Positions 58,001 through 64,000 of a DNA stretch of 64,000 bases are shown here, in pieces (within the stretch, counting starts at the first letter, position 1; each line of letters opens with the position of its first letter). Position numbers and translations under genes: made by a program. The notes under the pieces are model-generated. The model worked only from the letters and a program-made list of their open reading frames with translations. It did no database searches and was not told the origin of the DNA. This stretch comes from Phalacrocorax aristotelis (Eukaryota; Chordata; Aves; Suliformes; Phalacrocoracidae), in contig NC_134276.1 in the NCBI RefSeq assembly GCF_949628215.1, positions 134,044,125 to 134,108,124 on the forward strand, given 5' to 3'.

Positions 58001-59324
58001 CTTTTCCTCTTGGACCTGTGTTTTGTTATGTCTTTTGTGTCACTAGTAAAGGGTAGTTACCAACATTTATTTTAGCCTAGCATGTTTCAGATATTTTTAT
58101 AAGCATAACAAAAACCTGAGATATACAGGGTGTTTGGAAGTACCCTCAATCAGTTATACCTTCTGAGAGGAGTGGGGATTTGCAGAAATATCGTGCAGAA
58201 TTATGGTCTTAGAATTTTGGGGGTCCTCTGAACATTCATTAGCCTTATCTTTGCGAGATTGCTTTCTCACTGGAGTGTCTACCAGCATGGTCCACATCAA
58301 ATAACAGCAGCAGTCCAATTTTAGTTGTTGCTAAAAAACTCTGTAAAGTCAGTCATAAAGATTAAGACATACTAAATACAATTGCTAGTCAGACACTGTA
58401 GAAATACTTCATAGATATTTTGTATGCTATTTGTTTGAAATCTTACCACATAAGTATCTGTTCTGTCCCTCAAGAGCTAGAGTTTAAATTTTTGCCTCTC
58501 ATGCCTCTGTCAAATATGACAGAGTCCAAAAAGTACTTTCCTTTTGTGCTTTGTTGCACTGCTCTTTGTGAAACTCTCTGGTCTAAATTGATCCCGTCTA
58601 AGTTCTGCCAATAACAAGAGATTTTTGCCTCCCAACCTGTGGTAAAAATCTTCTTAGAAATCAATTGCTGCCAATCCTGCTATTTTACTTTAGGAAAAAC
58701 AGAGCACTCATCAGTTCCCATTAGCCAGATCCCAAACTAGTTATTCAGCTCAAGGTACTCTGAAAAAACAGAATCCAGTGTCACAAAAATAATGAACATT
58801 ATTTCCTTTAATTAGTCTTGCTTTCATACTTTCAGAAAATAAATCATGATTCCTATTTAAAAAAAAAAAGCCAGTAAGTAATATAAAATAATATAAATTA
58901 TACTGGGTTTACATTATTTTTTGCTTGCTAGAAACATGATTTTATGGCAAGTCAAATGTGAATAACCATCTCAATACCTGAGTAAAAGTTTGAAGAAAAG
59001 GGAAAAAGTTGTGGAAGAAAAATAAAAAAAATATGTTTGGAGAAAGTTCTTTCTAAAAATATTGACTTGCTGGAGCTTTATGGAATTATATGAAGGTGGA
59101 AGACTTTGGATTTTAATGCATTGACTTTAGCAAGGATTGCATAAGCTTTGACACCTTCCAGAAACTTTCAAGCAGCCCACAAAACAGTGTAATTCAAATG
59201 CACTGAGACCTAAATGACCGATGGTATTCTGTCTCTCCCTTTAGATAAGCATGAAAATTCTGGTACATTACAAAAGGCAAGTTAGTTATGTTATTCTGTA
59301 ACTGTTTAAGATCAGTAGTTAAGC
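58001..59324. other. Unassigned AT-rich sequence
   Basis: No gene recognised. A11 run at 58859-58869. Confidence 0.5.
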
Positions 59325-59995
59325 TGCCCAGCAGAGAAGGACCTGGGGGTGTTGGCTGACAGCTGGCTGAACATAAGCCAGCAGTGTGCCCAGGTAGCCA
59401 AGAAGGCCAACAGCACCCTGGCTTGTATCAGGAATAGTGTGGCCAGCAGGAGTAGGGAAGTGATTGTGCCCCTGTACTAGGCACTGGTGAATATTGTGTT
59501 CAGTTTTGGGCCCCTCAGTATATGAAAGACATTGAGTTGCTGGAGTATGTCCAAAGAAAGGCAACAAAGCTGGTGAAGGCTCTGGAGAGCAAGTCTTATG
59601 AGGAGAAGTTGAGGGAGCTGGGTTTGTTTAGTCTGGAGAAGAGGAGGCTGAGGGGAGACCTTATCACTCTCTACAACTATCTGAAAGGAGGTTGTAGCGA
59701 GGTGGGTGTTGGCCTCTTCTCCCACATAACAAGCGATAGGATGAGAAGAAATGGCTTCAGGCTGTGTCAGGGGAGGTTTAGATTGGATATTAGAAAAAAA
59801 TTATTTACTGAAAGAGTGGTCAGGCATTGGAACAGACTGTGCAGAGAGGTGGTGGAGTCACCATTCTTGGAGGTATTTAAAAGACATGTAGATGTGGCAC
59901 TTCAGGGCATGGTTTAGGAGACAGAGTATTGTTGGACTGACAGTTGATCTTGATGATCCTAGAGGTCTCTTCCAACTTTAATGATTCGATGATTA
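59325..59995 (+). mobile_element. CR1 LINE 3' end, moderately old
   Basis: The ORF2 C-terminus is readable over 131 codons at 59522-59917 ([55 protein letters not shown]), preceded by a decayed stretch from 59325. Ends with GATCCTAGAGGTCTCTTCCAA and a GATTCGATGATT terminus. Confidence 0.92.
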
Positions 59996-62900
59996 CATAA
60001 GTTTGTGTTAATGAGCGTATAAGAGCAAATACTGAAGAACTTCCAAATAGAAGTGGTTAATGAGAGTCAGATTGTGTATGTTTTCTAACTGGGATCATTG
60101 GCTTAGCACTGTGATTAGATGGTTTTACTTTGGGGTATCAACATGTTTACATCTTTCTAGCACTTCTTGTTCCTAGATATCAAAGAGTGTCCTTAAAGCA
60201 GAAGATTCTTGACTCTTAATCCAAAATTGTATTACCCTTGGGGGAGGAATTTCGGTGCCTCTCAAAGAAATTTTGAAAGATAATGGCTTCAGAATTCCTA
60301 TATACATCAAAATTGAATCTGTAAGAAGAAATAAAACCAAAAACAAACCCCCAAGTATGTGGAAGAGACACAACTAATATTAATATAGATAATATCAGAT
60401 GTTTCCCCACAGTAGAGAGCGTACTTCAGTTAAACAGTTGCTCACTTCTTGATGATACTGTCACATTCTAACAAAACTGGAGGAACTATCAAAAGAAAAA
60501 ATGGGGTCCTTAGCCTAATTTTTTTTCCTATCCTAGTGCTCATATCAAACATGCGTATGACAGTAACTGACACTTGATGCATTACAAAAGAAAACTGATG
60601 AACAAACTATGTATGAATGCCAAGATAAAAATATATAGCTAATATTTGTAATTCAGTATACAAAAAAGGACTGCTATGGAAAGACAATGATTAGCCCAAC
60701 ACATTTATTGTAAGTACAGAGAAAGGAAAGGAGTTGAAAAGATGACTATGTGCCTTTTAATGAAAAAAGTTACATTTTAGCATATTACAAGGCAATATTG
60801 AATAACTGTTATAATGGAACTCACAATGGACAAAATGCTTCTGCTGGATTTTTTCCTAGTGAGAGATGCTTTACAAAGCAGTTGTCAAAAAAACCAGTAG
60901 GAGGCTCTGTATGTCAAATTAATTGTGCTTCTTAATTATGTGTCTCTGTCAGAATTCTTAGCGAGTCAAGCAAAATCATGCTTATATAAAAATCAGATGG
61001 CTGTTTTAAATGGATTTTAGGACTTGTGTAATATACTCACCTGACAGCTCTGGAGACTGAAATAGTAAAGGAGGAAGCAGCTGTGCAGACTTTCCTACCT
61101 CCCTCCTGCAAAAGTGTCTTGTTTATATTCTGTCGGAGATCTCTCAAGATACTTCTGTGTCTTTGAGTCTTTCATCCAAGCCCTTTCTGATAACTACTGA
61201 AGGCTTAGTCTTGCCGCCACATGGAGTCATGCTGCACTTAAGCACATGAATGAGTAGGGAGTGCTAAGTTTGCCACTGAGATAACAAATCGTATTCTTGT
61301 AAATAAAGCAATATGCAATTTCTGAAAACACACAAATGGATTTTTATTTGTTCATATCTTTCATATTCATATTCTCCTGTGCAAACCCTGGATTTCAGCT
61401 CAGAATTTGTGGCCCCACAGATTTTCAGGGGCCTGCACATGGCAGTTTATTAGCCTTTTTCCAGCTTCCCAAAGAAAGCTTAAAGCAATTCTCAATTTTA
61501 AACAGGTTCAACCAATTGTAACATGTTTTTTTTTTTCTATCTAGCATTGCTGCTGATCCACAGCTACAAATGGCCAAATCTACTTCATGTAAGAATTGCA
61601 ACATTAGCACAAATAGGCTCACATAAATCGCTTTTGGGAATACCTTAGTGAGATCTGTAAGAGAAGACTGTTTTCGTCTTGTTTTGCAGAGTAGAATAAA
61701 CTAAATACAATAAATAGATGAAGCAACTCATTCTGAGTGTGTCTAAAATACCTGGAAGAAGGAAACCTTGATTCACATGATCTTATTGTTCTTTTTGTAC
61801 TATTCAGATACCTTCTTCTATAAGGATGGTTTCTTCCTAGGTTTGTATAATACAGTCCTTTCTTTCACTAGCTAAGAAAACACATTGTCTCTGTAAATTT
61901 GCTAAAGCAAACATGCATTTAAAACATGATTGGTAAAGCGCTCAGGTCAGATTCTTATTTTTGTCTTTTTTTTACTGCCTTTAGAAATCATGAATTTCCT
62001 ATTTGGTAGATGAAAAACTTTCGTATTCATCATATATTTTAGGCAGCATTTTGAATAAGAAATGGAATTAAACTCAAAATCCTTTCTTTGAATTTTAATA
62101 GATTTTATGCTTGAGTGAAGCTGCTGCAAAGATGTTGGCTGTATAAGAATAAAGTAGTTTTTCACATTACCTGCACTGAAAAGGAATCCTTTAGCAAGAA
62201 AGCTAACCATTAGCTATAGTTACAGAATAGAAATACATTGATTTGGATCACCATGCCTGATCTAATGGAAAAGAACAAACAGGTTTGTTTTGGGGTTGGG
62301 TTTTTTGGTTTGGTTTGTTGTTTTTTTTTTACAAGACCTGAGTTTTTCCATTTTTGACAAATCAAACATTAAGCAGCCCTAGATGAAATACGTCAAATGA
62401 AGTGACTATTCTTTCTGTATCTAGAGGATACAGAACTAGTTGCCAAAGGCAACTGTTGGACTGATGGGAACAGGAGAAACCTGAACAGAAGACAGTGAGA
62501 CATATTGTCAGTTGATGTATTCTACACAGAATCTGATAATCTCTGGCTTTGATGGATTTTTATGAGGTTGTGAGAAGGCCTGTCTCATTTTAAAACATAA
62601 GCAGAACATAACAGTCATGAAAAAATTATTTAATTTCAGAGTTTATTTTTTAGGGGCAAATTCTCAGAGTAAATCTGGAAAAATTATGATCAAAACTTAA
62701 TTTGCCTAGTTACACCTAAAGGGAAAATACATTTCCAATGGCATTGAAAGCCAAACATTATTTGGATTATATAATCTCAACCCCTTCTCTTTTTTTCCTG
62801 ACAGAATCATAATATTTAACTTACATTTTTTACAGTTAAGGTTTTTACAATTAAAAGTTATATTTTCAGAGATGCACACACAGTCAACAGGAAAAATTCC

Positions 62901-64000
62901 TTCTGCCAAAAAGCCCATCCCAACATACTTTTCCAAGGAAAGTGATTTTCAATCAATGATATTTTTTTTTCCTCAAAGAAAAAAAGATTTCTCTGATTCA
63001 CATCAGTTAATGCTTGCACATTTGGAGTCACAAAGAGTTACTAACAGCAGTAGTTCTCCATGTAAAAAAGTGCTTAGATTTATGACTGACAGTATATTCT
63101 AGGATTAGACTTTTTAAAGCAAAGGAATACGTAATATGAAAAGGCTACCCTTTTTTAAAGATATACTGAACTTGGCATTATATGAGATGAAAAGCTCTGG
63201 AAACTAGTTTTTGTAGAATCTGAGGCCTCTGACAGAAGAATCGCTGACTATTGCTTTGTCACTTCAAGAGTCTGTAACTCTTCTTGGCCACTACCCTGCT
63301 AGCATCTGTTGTGGGAGTAAGGGTGATGAGAGGGAACATGAGCTGTCATATTAACCAATTCAGTGGAAAACCTTGTAGCTTAGCATTCTCTGCCAAGGAA
63401 AGTGGTTTAGTGTAAAATGTCATGTCATGAACTGGAGAGTTTGAGAAACAGACATGTGTTATCATCTTCTTATTCAGTAGTTGAATGAAAAGTTTCTAGC
63501 AGAATGCAGCTGTGTAATGCTATATACTCCTTTAGAAAGGAAACACTAGAGCTTGCTTATGAAGACCCAGGTTCTTAACTAAGTTGTCACTAGATGCCTC
63601 TTTGCATTGTGAGGTTCTGCAGTAACCTGAAGAAGTAATCTATTATGGTTTGATCTCGCTTCTCCTTTTCCTTAACTGATTATTTTTATGGCATGTAGGT
63701 TAATTAATTTTGTTATTTGCTCGGTGTTCAATAGAGTAGATTGCACTTCTGTTCTTTAAACAGAACTCAGTCAAATAAAGCTGTGATTAATGGTTTTTGA
63801 AAGCTAAGAAATATATACTTGGAGGAGGAACAAGCAGAATGCTTTGAAATTTTTCTTACATTCACTTATGTTTGACAAAGCAGGGTGTATCTAATTTGAT
63901 TAGCTCATTTGCTGTGTTAATAAATAGCTGTTCCTCTGCGGTTATGTGCTTTCTCTTATGGAATGATCTGATGACAATTTGTACTCTTGAAAATACCCAT
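59996..64000. other. Unassigned AT-rich sequence
   Basis: No gene, RNA or repeat family recognised in 4 kb. A G/T-rich tract lies at 62283-62330. Short frames lack motifs. Confidence 0.5.

Overview
The window reads as bird genomic DNA. It carries seven CR1 LINE pieces, some ending in the ATTCTGTG-type 3' terminus of avian CR1. It also has an ERVL gag-pol body, class II endogenous retroviruses (one with a tRNA-Trp-type primer site as in avian alpharetroviruses) and a trypsinogen-like pseudogene with the usual exon phases. I cannot name the species. No intact host gene was found; nearly all recognisable content is repetitive.

Layout. 1-4745 is a GC-rich minisatellite of 40-bp units with visible higher-order structure. 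4765-6905 is a satellite of about 190-bp units interrupted by a minus-strand solo LTR (5844-6613). 7236-18703 is a three-level nest: an old ERVK-type solo LTR is split by a minus-strand class II provirus (7610-18505, 250-bp LTRs, 6-bp duplication GTATTG), whose pol is split by a younger minus-strand provirus (9427-14557, 435-bp LTRs, 6-bp duplication GTCCTG). 18704-22130 holds a ~63-bp tandem repeat, a second copy of the solo-LTR family and a large imperfect inverted repeat. 23030-24745 is the 190-bp satellite in reverse orientation, followed by an LTR-less ERVL gag-pol body (24746-28968), more satellite in both orientations and a CR1 scrap.

From about 30.1 kb the sequence becomes AT-rich and mostly single-copy in appearance. 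A four-exon trypsinogen-like pseudogene lies on the minus strand (30925-33726). After it come scattered CR1 copies, the largest being a 2.8-kb element at 43.5-46.3 kb with broken endonuclease and reverse transcriptase frames. Two ERVK-type LTRs lie at 49.0-50.2 kb, and a LTR-inside-LTR nest at 53.5-54.9 kb. Long stretches between show nothing recognisable.

How the parts relate. The older provirus has separate gag, pro and pol frames, each offset by -1, four nonsense codons in gag/pol, and an env reduced to a 58-codon membrane tail; its RNase H-integrase segment is still open. The younger provirus has nearly identical LTRs (one difference seen), a gutted pro-pol, a frameshift and a stop in gag, but an uninterrupted 455-codon env and a Cys-rich 145-codon frame that begins on the pol stop. 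The most interesting items are the datable nest, the env-retaining pol-defective provirus with its Cys-rich overlapping frame, the two satellite systems at a sharp compositional border, and the trypsinogen pseudogene whose acidic activation peptide has become an alanine run. All calls come from reading the sequence; no database search was run.
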